The notes under the pieces were generated by a model. That model worked only from the letters and a program-made list of their open reading frames with translations. It had not been told where the DNA came from and did not search any database. Of a DNA stretch of 64,000 nt, positions 47,604 through 56,801 are shown in pieces; the first letter of the stretch is position 1, and each line of letters opens with the position of its first letter. This DNA comes from Comamonadaceae bacterium (GTDB lineage: Bacteria > Pseudomonadota > Gammaproteobacteria > Burkholderiales > Burkholderiaceae_C), in NCBI GenBank assembly GCA_021299875.1, contig JAJTEW010000005.1:97370-161369 (forward strand), in the 5' to 3' direction. The position numbers and the translations under genes were made by a program.

Positions 47604-47660
47604 GGTGTAATTTAATGATAAAAATGTTAAACGGTTAAAAATATAACACCAAATTACACC
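47604..47660. promoter_or_regulatory. Inverted repeat upstream of the receiver-domain regulator
   Basis: GGTGTAATTT (47604-47613) and AAATTACACC (47651-47660) are perfect 10-bp inverted arms around a 37-nt AT-rich stretch, with an extra TAACACC at 47644-47650. They lie directly upstream of the regulator start. Spaced arms of this type fit autoregulation; GGTGTTA-like repeats may be its recognition word. Confidence 0.55.
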
Positions 47661-47790
47661 ATATTGAATTCATTTCAAAAATTCCAACTTTTTAAAAATA
47701 TGTTTTCACTTGGTCCCCCTTGCGACAAAGACAGGTCCGTCCGGAGGTGGGGCCACGATTAACATGGCAAGCACTACAAGGAGACACTGA

Positions 47791-49506
47791 ATGCCCGCTC
47801 ATGCCGCTGTTTGGCCCACCCGACTGCCCACCCATTTGTCAGCGCCTGCCACCTCTTTGTGGATGAATTTGGCCATCAGCGCCTTGCGCTATCCCGAAAA
47901 GGTGGCGCTTGTCTTTATGGGCCGGGTCTGGACCTACCGAGAGCTGGCCGCCAGTGCAGAGCAGTTGGCGGGGCAACTCAAGGCGATGGGCGTGCAGGCC
48001 GGAGACCGCGTGGTCCTGGACATGCAAAACTGCCCGCAGTTGGTGATCACCCACTTTGCCATTTTGCGCATCGATGCCGTGGTGGTGCCGGTCAACCCGA
48101 TGAACCGGGCCGAAGAGCTCAAACACTACATCACCGACCCGGACACGAAAGTGGCAGTGACCACGGCCGATCTGGCCCCTGACTTGGCACAGGCCAGCGA
48201 GGCTTTGCCCCCCGAGCAGCGCCTGAAACACTTGGTGGTGACGCAATTCACCGATGTGTTTGACCCCGATACCGTTGGCCCCGAAGACATGCCTGAGGCC
48301 TGGCGGCCATGGTTGCTGCCGGTGCGCGATTTGCCAGTGATCCACGCCGGCCGCGTGCATGCGTGGGCCGATTTGATGTCGGCCCCGGTGGGGAACTTGC
48401 CGCCACCGCAGGCCAAGACGGATGACTTGGCCATCTTGCCCTACACCAGCGGCACCACCGGCTTGCCCAAAGGCTGCATGCACACGCACGGCACCATCAT
48501 GCACAACGCCATGTCCAGTGGCTTGTGGGGCAATGGCACGCCAGAAAACGTGACCTTGTGCGTCGTGCCCATGTTCCACATCACCGGCATGGTCAGCGTC
48601 ATGCATACCAGCATTTTGCTGGGCGCCAGCTTGGTCTTGATGCCTCGCTGGGACCGCGATGTGGCGGGACATTTGATTTCAAAATGGGCCGTCACGCACT
48701 GGACCAACATCCCGACCATGGTGATCGACCTGCTGGGCAGCCCACACATGGACCGTTATGACCTGAGCAGCTTGGTTTACATCGGCGGCGGTGGTGCGGC
48801 CATGCCCGAGGCGGTGGCCCAGCGCTTGCGTGACCAATTTGGTCTGTGGTATGTGGAGGGTTACGGCCTGACTGAAACGGCCGCACCTTCGCACACCAAC
48901 CCGCCCGATGCGCCGAAAAAGCAATGCCTTGGCATTCCCTTTATGAGCGTGGAGTCGCGCATTGTGGACCCCGAGACCCTGGCCGAGTTGCCGCCTGGCG
49001 AGTCGGGCGAGATCGTGATCAGTGGTCCGCAGGTGTTCAAGGGATACTGGAAACGACCCGAGGCGACCGCCGAGGCTTTTTTTGAGCGTGACGGCTACCT
49101 GTTTTTCCGCTCAGGCGACATGGGGCGGGTGGATGAAGAGGGTTACTTCTTCATGACCGACCGTTTGAAGCGGATGATCAACGCCAGCGGTTTTAAGGTC
49201 TGGCCTGCCGAGGTGGAGGCGCTGATGTTTCGCCATCCCGCCATCCAAGAGGCCTGCATCATCGCCACCCGCGATGCCTACCGTGGCGAGTCGGTCAAGG
49301 CGGTGGTGGTTTTGCGGCAAGACCACAAAGGCCAAGTCAGCGAGCAAGACATCATCGATTGGTGCCGTGAGAACATGGCGGTTTACAAAATGCCCCGCGC
49401 TGTGAGTTTTGTCGATGCCTTGCCCAAAAGCGGCAGCGGCAAAGTCATGTGGCGGGCCCTGCAAGAGGCCGAAATGGCCGCCATGCAGACGCCCGCGAAA
49501 GCCTGA
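47791..49506 (+). CDS. AMP-forming acyl-CoA synthetase
   Basis: 571 residues, ANL superfamily. P-loop YTSGTTGLPKGCMHTHGT; VEGYGLTETAAPSHTN; hinge-region YFFMTDRLKRMINASGFKVWPAE; catalytic Lys in LPKSGSGKVMW. The pattern is that of medium/long-chain fatty acyl-CoA ligases; chain preference is unknown. An RBS AAGGAGAC lies upstream. The luciferase-like gene follows 24 nt later. Confidence 0.9.
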   Translation: MPAHAAVWPTRLPTHLSAPATSLWMNLAISALRYPEKVALVFMGRVWTYRELAASAEQLAGQLKAMGVQAGDRVVLDMQNCPQLVITHFAILRIDAVVVPVNPMNRAEELKHYITDPDTKVAVTTADLAPDLAQASEALPPEQRLKHLVVTQFTDVFDPDTVGPEDMPEAWRPWLLPVRDLPVIHAGRVHAWADLMSAPVGNLPPPQAKTDDLAILPYTSGTTGLPKGCMHTHGTIMHNAMSSGLWGNGTPENVTLCVVPMFHITGMVSVMHTSILLGASLVLMPRWDRDVAGHLISKWAVTHWTNIPTMVIDLLGSPHMDRYDLSSLVYIGGGGAAMPEAVAQRLRDQFGLWYVEGYGLTETAAPSHTNPPDAPKKQCLGIPFMSVESRIVDPETLAELPPGESGEIVISGPQVFKGYWKRPEATAEAFFERDGYLFFRSGDMGRVDEEGYFFMTDRLKRMINASGFKVWPAEVEALMFRHPAIQEACIIATRDAYRGESVKAVVVLRQDHKGQVSEQDIIDWCRENMAVYKMPRAVSFVDALPKSGSGKVMWRALQEAEMAAMQTPAKA

Positions 49507-49530
49507 GTCACAACCGCCATTGTTCTTGCC

Positions 49531-50550
49531 ATGAGCCTCAGACTTTCCATCCTTGACCAATCTGCCGCTGCCGCTGGGCGCGGCCAAGACGCGACCATCC
49601 GGCAGACCTTGGCACTCGCGCAAAAGGCCGAAGCCTGGGGTTATGACCGCTTTTGGGTCAGTGAACACCACAGCCACCCCAGCATCGTGGGCACGGCGCC
49701 CGAGGTGCTCATGGCCGCCATCGCCGCCCGCACCCAGCGCATTCGCATCGGCAGCGCGGGCGTGATGCTGCCCCACTACTCGGCGCTCAAGGTGGCCGAG
49801 CAGTTTCGGGTGCTGGACGCCCTGGCCCCCGGTCGCATCGACCTGGGTGTGGGCCGCGCCCCGGGCAGCGATGGGCGCACCGCGCAGTTGCTCAACCCTG
49901 ACCGCAACGCCTCCGAGCGTTTTCCGCAGCAGGTCTTGGAGATGCAAGCTTGGGTGAGTGGCCACAACCTCCCACCCGGCCACCCCGGGCACAACGTGTT
50001 CGCCTACCCGCTGTCTGAGACCTCGCCCGCCGTGTGGATGCTGGGCAGCTCGGATTACGGCGCCCAGTTGGCGGCGCACTTGGGCTTGCCCTATGCGTTT
50101 GCCTATTTCATCACCGATGGGCAGGGGGCTGACGAGGCCCTGCAGATTTACCGCGGAACTTTCCGGCCCAGCGCAGCACTGCAAAAGCCCCATGCCGCGC
50201 TGTGCGTCTGGGCCTTGGCCGCAGACACCGATGAACAAGCACTGCGGCTGTTTGAAAGCCGCGCCCGCTGGAAGATGGACCGCAACCTGGGCCGCATCGG
50301 GGCGCTGTTGCCGCCCGAAGATGCGGCCCGCGACTACAGCCCGGCCGAGCAGTTGGGGCTGGAACGTTTGCGCGAAGGGGCCTTGATCGGCTCGGCCGCC
50401 ACGGTGGGGCGCAAATTGCGCCAACTGGCCGCGCGACTGGCGGTGCAAGAGTTGGTGGTCATCACCTGGACGCATGACCCTGCAGCCCAAATGCGCTCTT
50501 ACGAACTGCTCTCCCAAGAATTTGCGCTTGCGGCAAACTCCACGCTTTGA
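49531..50550 (+). CDS. Luciferase-like flavin-dependent oxidoreductase (LLM class)
   Basis: 339 residues. LRLSILDQSAAAAGRGQDAT, WVSEHHSHPSIVGTAPEVL, IRIGSAGVMLPHYSALKVAE and RIDLGVGRAPGSDGRT are the typical group-1 MsnO8-like LLM pattern. Such proteins bind FMNH2 or F420; FMN is more likely here. Substrate unknown. It is next to an acyl-CoA ligase and a MetE-core protein. Confidence 0.88.
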   Translation: MSLRLSILDQSAAAAGRGQDATIRQTLALAQKAEAWGYDRFWVSEHHSHPSIVGTAPEVLMAAIAARTQRIRIGSAGVMLPHYSALKVAEQFRVLDALAPGRIDLGVGRAPGSDGRTAQLLNPDRNASERFPQQVLEMQAWVSGHNLPPGHPGHNVFAYPLSETSPAVWMLGSSDYGAQLAAHLGLPYAFAYFITDGQGADEALQIYRGTFRPSAALQKPHAALCVWALAADTDEQALRLFESRARWKMDRNLGRIGALLPPEDAARDYSPAEQLGLERLREGALIGSAATVGRKLRQLAARLAVQELVVITWTHDPAAQMRSYELLSQEFALAANSTL

Positions 50551-50575
50551 TTTTTAAACACACAGGATTTTTGAC

Positions 50576-51595
50576 ATGTTCACCACCGCAATCGCTGGCA
50601 GCTTGCCCAAACCCGCCTGGTTGGCCGAGACCGAAAAGCTCTGGCCTCAGTGGACCACCCAGGGCCCCGAGCTGCAGCAAGCCAAAGCCGATGCCACGCT
50701 GCTGTGGATCAAGGCCCAAGAAGACGCGGGCCTGGACGTGATCGGTGATGGCGAACAAGCCCGCCAGCACTTTGTGCACGGTTTTGTCGAGCAGGTCGAG
50801 GGCATCGACTTTGTGAACAAAGTCACCATGGGCATTCGCAACAACCGCTACGACGCGCAAGTGCCGCAAGTCATCGCGCCGCTGCGTTTGAAGGGCCGTG
50901 TGCACGCCTTTGAAGCCCAGTTGGCCCGTGCCCACACCAAGAAAAAACTGAAATTCACCTTGCCTGGCCCGATGACGATCGTGGACACCGTGGCCGACCG
51001 TTTTTATGGCGACAAGGTCAAGATGGCCATGGCCTTTGCCGAGTTGCTCAACCAAGAAGCGCTGGCGCTGCAAGCCGACGGTGTGGACATCATCCAGTTC
51101 GACGAGCCCGCTTTCAACGTTTACATGGAAGAGGCTGCCGATTGGGGCGTGAAGGCGCTGGAAGTGGCTGCTCGGGGGCTGACCTGCACCACGGCGGTCC
51201 ACATTTGTTATGGCTACGGCATCGAAGCCAACAACAACTGGAAAAAGACGCTGGGCGACGAATGGCGTCAATACGAAAAAGTTTTCCCGGCGCTTGCCAA
51301 GAGCAGCATCCAGCAAGTGAGCCTGGAGTGCATGCACTCGCATGTGCCGATGGAAATGATGAAACTCTTGGAGGGCAAAGATGTGATGGTGGGCGTGATC
51401 GATGTGGCCAACCCGGCCATCGAAACCGCTGAAGAAATCGCCGACACCATTGGCCGCGCTTTGCAGTTTGTGCCCAAAAATCGCCTGATTGCATGCACCA
51501 ACTGCGGCCTGGCCCCGATGAGCCGGGCTGTGGCCGAGGCTAAACTCAAAGCCTTGGCCGAAGGCGCCAAATTGGCCAGCCAACGTTACGCCTGA
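50576..51595 (+). CDS. MetE C-terminal-domain-type methyltransferase (short cobalamin-independent methionine synthase)
   Basis: 339 residues, only the catalytic half of MetE (full-length is about 750). Zinc ligands fit His and Cys in TAVHICYGYG, Glu in VSLECMHSH and Cys in IACTNCGLAPM. The N-terminus TTAIAGSLPKPAWLAE is the usual start of core-MetE proteins. Some relatives use methylcobalamin-like or other donors with a DUF1852 or flavin partner; no DUF1852 gene is seen, but an LLM flavoprotein is adjacent. Methionine formation is probable, donor unknown. Confidence 0.85.
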   Translation: MFTTAIAGSLPKPAWLAETEKLWPQWTTQGPELQQAKADATLLWIKAQEDAGLDVIGDGEQARQHFVHGFVEQVEGIDFVNKVTMGIRNNRYDAQVPQVIAPLRLKGRVHAFEAQLARAHTKKKLKFTLPGPMTIVDTVADRFYGDKVKMAMAFAELLNQEALALQADGVDIIQFDEPAFNVYMEEAADWGVKALEVAARGLTCTTAVHICYGYGIEANNNWKKTLGDEWRQYEKVFPALAKSSIQQVSLECMHSHVPMEMMKLLEGKDVMVGVIDVANPAIETAEEIADTIGRALQFVPKNRLIACTNCGLAPMSRAVAEAKLKALAEGAKLASQRYA

Positions 51596-51672
51596 AGCGT
51601 GATGCCCTCGGGCAAAGCGCTGTGTGGGGCGGGTTATGCTTGCCGTTTATCTGCGATCTCCCGGAAGCCCCC

Positions 51673-52425
51673 ATGCCCCAACAAACGCTGCAGCCGCCCC
51701 TGACCTCACCCGACCTGCTGAATGCCACGCTGGCAGACCAAGGTTTTGCGGTCCTGGGCTCAGCCAGCGTTTGCGCTTTGGCGGGTGTCCAACGCGACGC
51801 TTTGAAGGCTTTGCAGTCCAGCTGGGAGGATTTGCCCACCGACCAGTACCTCAAAGACGGTGGCCGCTACCGTCGGCGTCGCCATGCCAGTTTTGAAGTG
51901 ACAGACCACCAGGTCAAGTCCACCCCCCACCGAGCCCATTGGCAGCCGGTGTCCTACAACGCCTTGCACGGCGGCATGCAGCGCTGGTTCGAGCCCATGG
52001 CCGCGCCCGTGGTGCAAGCCGCTGCTTGGCAAAAACTCTTGGCTTGGCTGGGCGCGATCGCCTCTGACGCGCAAGGCGCACAAACTTGGTACACCGAAGC
52101 CCACCAGTTCCGCATCGACACCACCGATGGCATTGGTCGCCCTACACCCGAGGGTGCGCACCGCGACGGCGTGAACTGGGTGGCGGTATTTTTGATCGAG
52201 CGCCACGGCATCAAGGGCGGCGAGACCCGGGTGTTTGACATGGACAGCCCCCGAGGCCAGCGCTTTACTTTGAGTGAGCCGTGGTCGGTGCTGCTGCTGG
52301 ACGACAGCCGCGTGATCCACGAGACCACACCCATCCAACCCGAGGTGCCCGGGGGCTGGCGTGACACCTTGGTGGTCACCCTGCGCTCGGGTGGTTTTTT
52401 GGACGAGCCTGTTTTGCAGGCGTGA
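51673..52425 (+). CDS. 2-oxoglutarate/Fe(II) dioxygenase of the PF10014 type
   Basis: 250 residues from the ATG at 51673. GRYRRRRHASFEV in the N-terminal half, HxD iron site in GAHRDGVNWVAVFL, and distal His in DSRVIHETTPI with RDTLVVTLR as the 2OG-binding end. PF10014 includes hydroxylases of free amino acids such as isoleucine or leucine. Its gene follows the MetE-core gene on the same strand. Substrate unknown. Confidence 0.82.
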   Translation: MPQQTLQPPLTSPDLLNATLADQGFAVLGSASVCALAGVQRDALKALQSSWEDLPTDQYLKDGGRYRRRRHASFEVTDHQVKSTPHRAHWQPVSYNALHGGMQRWFEPMAAPVVQAAAWQKLLAWLGAIASDAQGAQTWYTEAHQFRIDTTDGIGRPTPEGAHRDGVNWVAVFLIERHGIKGGETRVFDMDSPRGQRFTLSEPWSVLLLDDSRVIHETTPIQPEVPGGWRDTLVVTLRSGGFLDEPVLQA

Positions 52426-52451
52426 TCCCGGCGCAGCGGGACCAGCGGGCA

Positions 52452-53636
52452 TCACATGCGCTCAAAAATCGCGGCAATGCCCTGACCGCCGCCGATGCAC
52501 ATGGTCACCAGTGCGTAGCGGCCTTGAACGCGTTGCAGCTCGTACAGGGCTTTCACGGTGATCACGGTGCCGGTGGCGCCAATCGGGTGGCCCAGCGAAA
52601 TGCCCGAGCCGTTGGGGTTGACCTTGGCCGGGTCCAGGCCCAACTCGCGGGTCACGGCGCAGGCCTGTGCGGCAAAGGCTTCGTTGGCTTCGATGACGTC
52701 CATGTCGTGCACGGTGAGTCCTGCTTTTTTCAGCGCCGCATGCGTGGCCGAGATGGGGCCCACGCCCATGATCTTGGGGTCCAGACCGGTGTGGGCATAA
52801 GCCACCAAACGGGCCATGGGTTGGGCACCACGGGCCTTGGCGGTGCCCGCTTCCATCAGCACCACGGCCGCCGCTGCGTCGTTGATGCCCGAGGCGTTGC
52901 CCGCAGTCACCGTGCCGTTTTCCTTCACGAACACGGGCTTGAGCTTGGCCATGTCTTCCAGCTTGCAGCCAGCACGGAAGTGCTCGTCGGTGGTGTAGGC
53001 CACGTCGCCCTTTTTGCTCTTGAGCATGATCGGCATGATCTGGTCTTTGAAGTAACCGGCCGCTGTGGCGCGCTCGGCGCGGTTGTGGCTTTCGACGGCC
53101 AGCGCGTCTTGCATGTCACGGGTGATGCCGTACTTGGCCGCCACGTTTTCTGCCGTGACGCCCATGTGGATGGTGTGGAAGGGGTCGTGCAGGGCGCCGA
53201 GCATCATGTCGACCATTTTGGTGTCGCCCATGCGCATGCCCCAGCGAGAGCTGAGGCTGGCGTAAGGCGCGCGGCTCATGTTTTCAGCACCACCGCCAAT
53301 GGCGATGTCGCAGTCGCCCAGCAAGATGGATTGGCTGGCACTCACGATGGCCTGCAGTCCCGAGCCGCACAGGCGGTTGACGTTGAAAGCGGGCGTGCCT
53401 TCTGCGCAGCCGCCGTTGATCGCTGCCACGCGGGACAAATACATGTCTTTGGGCTCAGTGTTGACCACATGGCCAAACACCACGTGGCCCACGTCTTGGC
53501 CATCCACGCCGGCACGGACCAGCGACTCGCGCACCACTTGCGCGGCCAACTCGGTAGGGGCGATGTCTTTCAGGCTGCCGCCATAGGTACCAATGGCGGT
53601 GCGCACACCGCTGACCACAACAACTTCACGACGCAT
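52452..53636 (-). CDS. Acetyl-CoA acetyltransferase (thiolase)
   Basis: 394 residues. Nucleophile Cys in VNRLCGSGLQAIVSA, His in SGISLGHPIGATG and second Cys in VTMCIGGGQGIAAIFE. Full-length biosynthetic or degradative thiolase II, supplying or using acetoacetyl-CoA or 3-ketoacyl-CoA. A monocistronic gene, with about 120 nt of non-coding DNA before the next gene. Confidence 0.93.
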   Translation of the reverse strand: MRREVVVVSGVRTAIGTYGGSLKDIAPTELAAQVVRESLVRAGVDGQDVGHVVFGHVVNTEPKDMYLSRVAAINGGCAEGTPAFNVNRLCGSGLQAIVSASQSILLGDCDIAIGGGAENMSRAPYASLSSRWGMRMGDTKMVDMMLGALHDPFHTIHMGVTAENVAAKYGITRDMQDALAVESHNRAERATAAGYFKDQIMPIMLKSKKGDVAYTTDEHFRAGCKLEDMAKLKPVFVKENGTVTAGNASGINDAAAAVVLMEAGTAKARGAQPMARLVAYAHTGLDPKIMGVGPISATHAALKKAGLTVHDMDVIEANEAFAAQACAVTRELGLDPAKVNPNGSGISLGHPIGATGTVITVKALYELQRVQGRYALVTMCIGGGQGIAAIFERM

Positions 53637-53759
53637 GGCAATGTCTCCAAAATGAAAAGAAATGAAAAAACGGACGCTGAACTATAAAGGGCAGTGTCGG
53701 GCGCGATGGCTACAGTGGCCTGACACACACCTGTTCACGATGTTGAAGCGAACAGGGTT

Positions 53760-54515
53760 TCAACCCCGCACATCGGCCACAGGTAACTGACCGAAGTCAG
53801 CCCTGGCCAAAAAGCGCAGCACCTGTTCGGCGGCCTGTTCGGGGCTGCTGAGCAGGCCACTGGCTTTGAGTTGCGCAAATTTCGATTGGTCGGGAAAGGC
53901 TTCGCTGGCAGTGCCCCGCAACTGCACTTGCATGTCGGTGTCGATCACGCCGGGGGCGAGCGAGCAGACTTTGGCACCGTGGGCGTGCAGCGCTTCATCC
54001 AGCGCCAAGCAGCGGGTGAAATGGTCTAAGCCCGCTTTGGCAGCGCAGTAGCCTGCCTGCGAGGCCATGGGGTGACGACCCAAGCCCGATGAAATGTTGA
54101 GCACTTTGCGGGGCATGGGCCAACTTTCTGTGGCCCCCAAAAACACCGCACTCAAGGCCATGGGCGCTTCCAGGCCCACGCGCAGGGCCCGGGCCAAGTC
54201 GGCCGGCTGCGATTGGCGCAGCGGCAACACGGGTGGGATGACCCCCGCGTTGTTGATCAGGGTGGCGCTGGCAAAGTGGCCCGGGTCTTGGCTTTGCAAC
54301 CAGTCGCGCAAACGCGCACTGACGCCTTCGGCGTCGGCCAGGTCGTGCGTCCATTGCATCAAGGCTTGGCCTGACTTGAGTGCGCGGGTGGTCAGTTCCG
54401 GGCTGGCGTTGCGGGAGATGCACAGCAAAGTGTTGCCCTTCGCCAGCAGTTGCTGGGCCATGGCCAAGCCCATGCCACGCGAGGCCCCGGTCAGAATATA
54501 AAGTTGTTGGTTCAT
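53760..54515 (-). CDS. SDR family oxidoreductase (sepiapterin/benzil reductase-like)
   Basis: 251 residues. YILTGASRGMGLAMAQQLL cofactor loop, SRNASPEL after beta-2 (Arg, NADP-type), INNAGVIPPV, ISSGLGRHPMASQAGYCAAKAGLDH active site (Y-x3-K). SLAPGVIDTDMQVQLRG is typical of the sepiapterin-reductase-like group. Substrate unknown. Confidence 0.83.
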   Translation of the reverse strand: MNQQLYILTGASRGMGLAMAQQLLAKGNTLLCISRNASPELTTRALKSGQALMQWTHDLADAEGVSARLRDWLQSQDPGHFASATLINNAGVIPPVLPLRQSQPADLARALRVGLEAPMALSAVFLGATESWPMPRKVLNISSGLGRHPMASQAGYCAAKAGLDHFTRCLALDEALHAHGAKVCSLAPGVIDTDMQVQLRGTASEAFPDQSKFAQLKASGLLSSPEQAAEQVLRFLARADFGQLPVADVRG

Positions 54516-54579
54516 GCCCTGATCTTAGGGGCAGCCTGGAGGTTAAGGGGTGCCGCATTTGACAAGCACCGCGGCCCCG

Positions 54580-55920
54580 TCAGTGGCCTTGCGCCGCCCG
54601 AATGCGGTTGACCTGCAAAGGCGTGACTTCGCCAGCCCGGTGGCCCCACTGGGTGCGCAAGTGGGTCAGCACCGCGGCAATGTCGTGGTCATGCAGTTCC
54701 AGCACAGCCGGGGGCATGCCAAAAGGCCTGGGGTGGCCTTGGGTGGCGGGGCCGTAGCCTCCGTACAGCACCAGTTGCACCAAATTGGTCGGATCTTGGA
54801 GCAGCACGGCGCGGTTGCCCGCCAAAGCCGGATAAGCCACCTCGCCGGAGGCGGTTTTCAGGCCTTCACCGTGTTCACCGTGGCACTGCAGGCATTGGCG
54901 TTCGTAAACTTTGGCCCCTTGGGTGGCCACTTGCGTGGACACCTGGGCGCTGATGCGGGCCATTTTGCTGGCATCGGGCGCAGGCTGGGTGGCCCGCTGG
55001 GCCTGCGTTTGGAGGTAAACCGCCATGGCCAGCAGGTCGGCTTCTTTCAGGTGCTGCAGGCTGTGCTGTACCACCTCGCCCATGGGGCCATTGGTTTGTG
55101 CCGTGTGGGATGCACCGGTGCGCAGCAAGCGCACGATCTCGGGCAAGGGGGTGCTGGCCAGGCCACTTTCGGCATCCTGGGTCAGGTTGGGGGCGTACCA
55201 GTTGACCACCGGCATCAGGCCGCCCGACAAGTCGTTGACCGGGCCGGTGGCCCCCAGTGCGTTGCGCGGGCTGTGGCAAGCGGCGCAATGGCCCAAGCCT
55301 TGTACCAAGTAGGCGCCCCGGTTCCATTCGGCGCTTTGGGTGGGGTCGGTTTGAAAGGGACGCGGCTCAAAAAACAGGCTGCGCCACACGGCCAATGCGG
55401 GCTGGGTGCCAAAAGGCCATGTCAAGGCGTGGGCGGGCTGGGCCTGAGCCACAGGCGCCAGGGTGTTCAACCAGGCAAAAATTGCGTCGCTGTCCTCACG
55501 GGTGACCACGCTGGTGTGGTTGTAAGGAAAAGCCGGGGTCAGCAAACGCCCGTCTGCGGACCGACCGCGGTGCATGGCTTGCCAAAAGTCTTGCGGGGTC
55601 CAGCGGCCCAAGCCGGTTTGGGGGTCGGGGGTGAGGTTGCTGCTGTACACGCCGCCAAAAGGCGTGTCGATGCGGCGACCGCCCGCCCAAGGCGCTGCGC
55701 CCCGGGTGGTGTGGCAGGCCATGCAGTTGCCCGCCAATGCCAGGTAGCGACCTTGTTCAATGTGGGCTTCGGTGGCCTTGACCATGGCAGCAGAGGCGGG
55801 TTTGGACGGTGCCAGCAGATCGCCCCAGTTGTCCCAGATCACCGCGACCGCCAACACCACCAGGCTGGTCAAACAGACCCCAGCTGCGCGCCGAAGAGGG
55901 TGCATGCCGGTGCCGTTCAT
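54580..55920 (-). CDS. Trihaem cytochrome c, alcohol dehydrogenase cytochrome subunit-like
   Basis: 446 residues, exported (N-terminal hydrophobic stretch about 10-30). Three CxxCH haem sites: CMACHTTRG, CAACHSPRN and CLQCHGEHG. TPFGGVYSSNLTPDPQTGLGRW and FPYNHTSVVTREDSDAIFAW are typical of the AdhB/GcdC type that passes electrons from membrane dehydrogenases to ubiquinone. No dehydrogenase subunit is adjacent. Start overlaps the upstream cytochrome stop by 4 nt. Confidence 0.9.
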   Translation of the reverse strand: MNGTGMHPLRRAAGVCLTSLVVLAVAVIWDNWGDLLAPSKPASAAMVKATEAHIEQGRYLALAGNCMACHTTRGAAPWAGGRRIDTPFGGVYSSNLTPDPQTGLGRWTPQDFWQAMHRGRSADGRLLTPAFPYNHTSVVTREDSDAIFAWLNTLAPVAQAQPAHALTWPFGTQPALAVWRSLFFEPRPFQTDPTQSAEWNRGAYLVQGLGHCAACHSPRNALGATGPVNDLSGGLMPVVNWYAPNLTQDAESGLASTPLPEIVRLLRTGASHTAQTNGPMGEVVQHSLQHLKEADLLAMAVYLQTQAQRATQPAPDASKMARISAQVSTQVATQGAKVYERQCLQCHGEHGEGLKTASGEVAYPALAGNRAVLLQDPTNLVQLVLYGGYGPATQGHPRPFGMPPAVLELHDHDIAAVLTHLRTQWGHRAGEVTPLQVNRIRAAQGH

Positions 55921-56705
55921 GGACGGGCACCTGGGGGCGTTTGGGCAGGGGTCTTGGCCGACAGTTCGGGTGCGCTGCCACAGCGCAGCGCCTCGGGCAA
56001 GGCCGGGCCTGCGGGAGGGCGTTCGGCGGGGCTGGTGTCGGCAGGCAGCGGCTGGCGGGCGAGCCAGCTGGACACCGCAATCACATCACCCGTCGGCATG
56101 CGTTGGACGATTTCGGCCATGCAATCGGGCGCGTGGGCGCGGCGCTGGCGGGTTTGCCATGCACCCAACTGGGCGTTCAAATAATCCAGCGGCAAGCCCA
56201 GCAGCCCTGGCACGTTGGGCTGCACGCCGGTCAGGCGCACGCCATGGCATTGGGTGCAGGCTGGCAAACCCCGCGCGGCATCGCCTTGTGTGACCAGTTG
56301 TTGACCTCTGGCCAATCGATCGGGGGTGATGGCGTTATGGGCTTTGGGGGCGGGGTAGGGCAGTTGCAGGTCGGCAAAGTACTGCGCCATCTCGCCCAAA
56401 TAGGCATCGGTCAAGGGGTCGACCAAACGCGTCATCAACTCGTAATGCCTGCGGCCTTCGGCGAAATTGCGCAACTGGTTGTGCAGGTAGCCAGCAGGTT
56501 TGCCGGCCAAACGGGGGTAGTAACCATCGGGTCCGGCTCGGCCTTGCTCGCCATGGCAAGCGGTGCAGGCCCGTGTGCGTTCGGCCATGTCGTCGGCCAA
56601 ACGACGGGGGGTCTGTGCGTGAGCGGTGCCCGTCAACAGGCTCAAAGCCACCCATAAGCTCAGTCCCCCAAACCACTTGGGGGAGCGTTTCAAAATCATC
56701 CTCAT
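55917..56705 (-). CDS. Dihaem cytochrome c family protein
   Basis: 262 residues with a signal peptide ending in GTAHA. Two CxxCH sites: CTACHGEQG and CTQCHGVRL, in two class-I cytochrome domains (cytochrome c4-like). GPDGYYPRLAGKPAGYLHNQL and LPYPAPKAHNA are typical of c4-like sequences. It overlaps the trihaem cytochrome gene by 4 nt, so both probably form one periplasmic electron chain. Confidence 0.88.
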   Translation of the reverse strand: MRMILKRSPKWFGGLSLWVALSLLTGTAHAQTPRRLADDMAERTRACTACHGEQGRAGPDGYYPRLAGKPAGYLHNQLRNFAEGRRHYELMTRLVDPLTDAYLGEMAQYFADLQLPYPAPKAHNAITPDRLARGQQLVTQGDAARGLPACTQCHGVRLTGVQPNVPGLLGLPLDYLNAQLGAWQTRQRRAHAPDCMAEIVQRMPTGDVIAVSSWLARQPLPADTSPAERPPAGPALPEALRCGSAPELSAKTPAQTPPGARP

Positions 56706-56801
56706 GCTTTGAAGATAACCGATGCGGCGACAATGTCGGGTTTTGCGCCGAATGCCCCGTGCCCCCGGTGCGTTGTTTTTTCATTTCTTCAAGTTCAAGC
56801 C

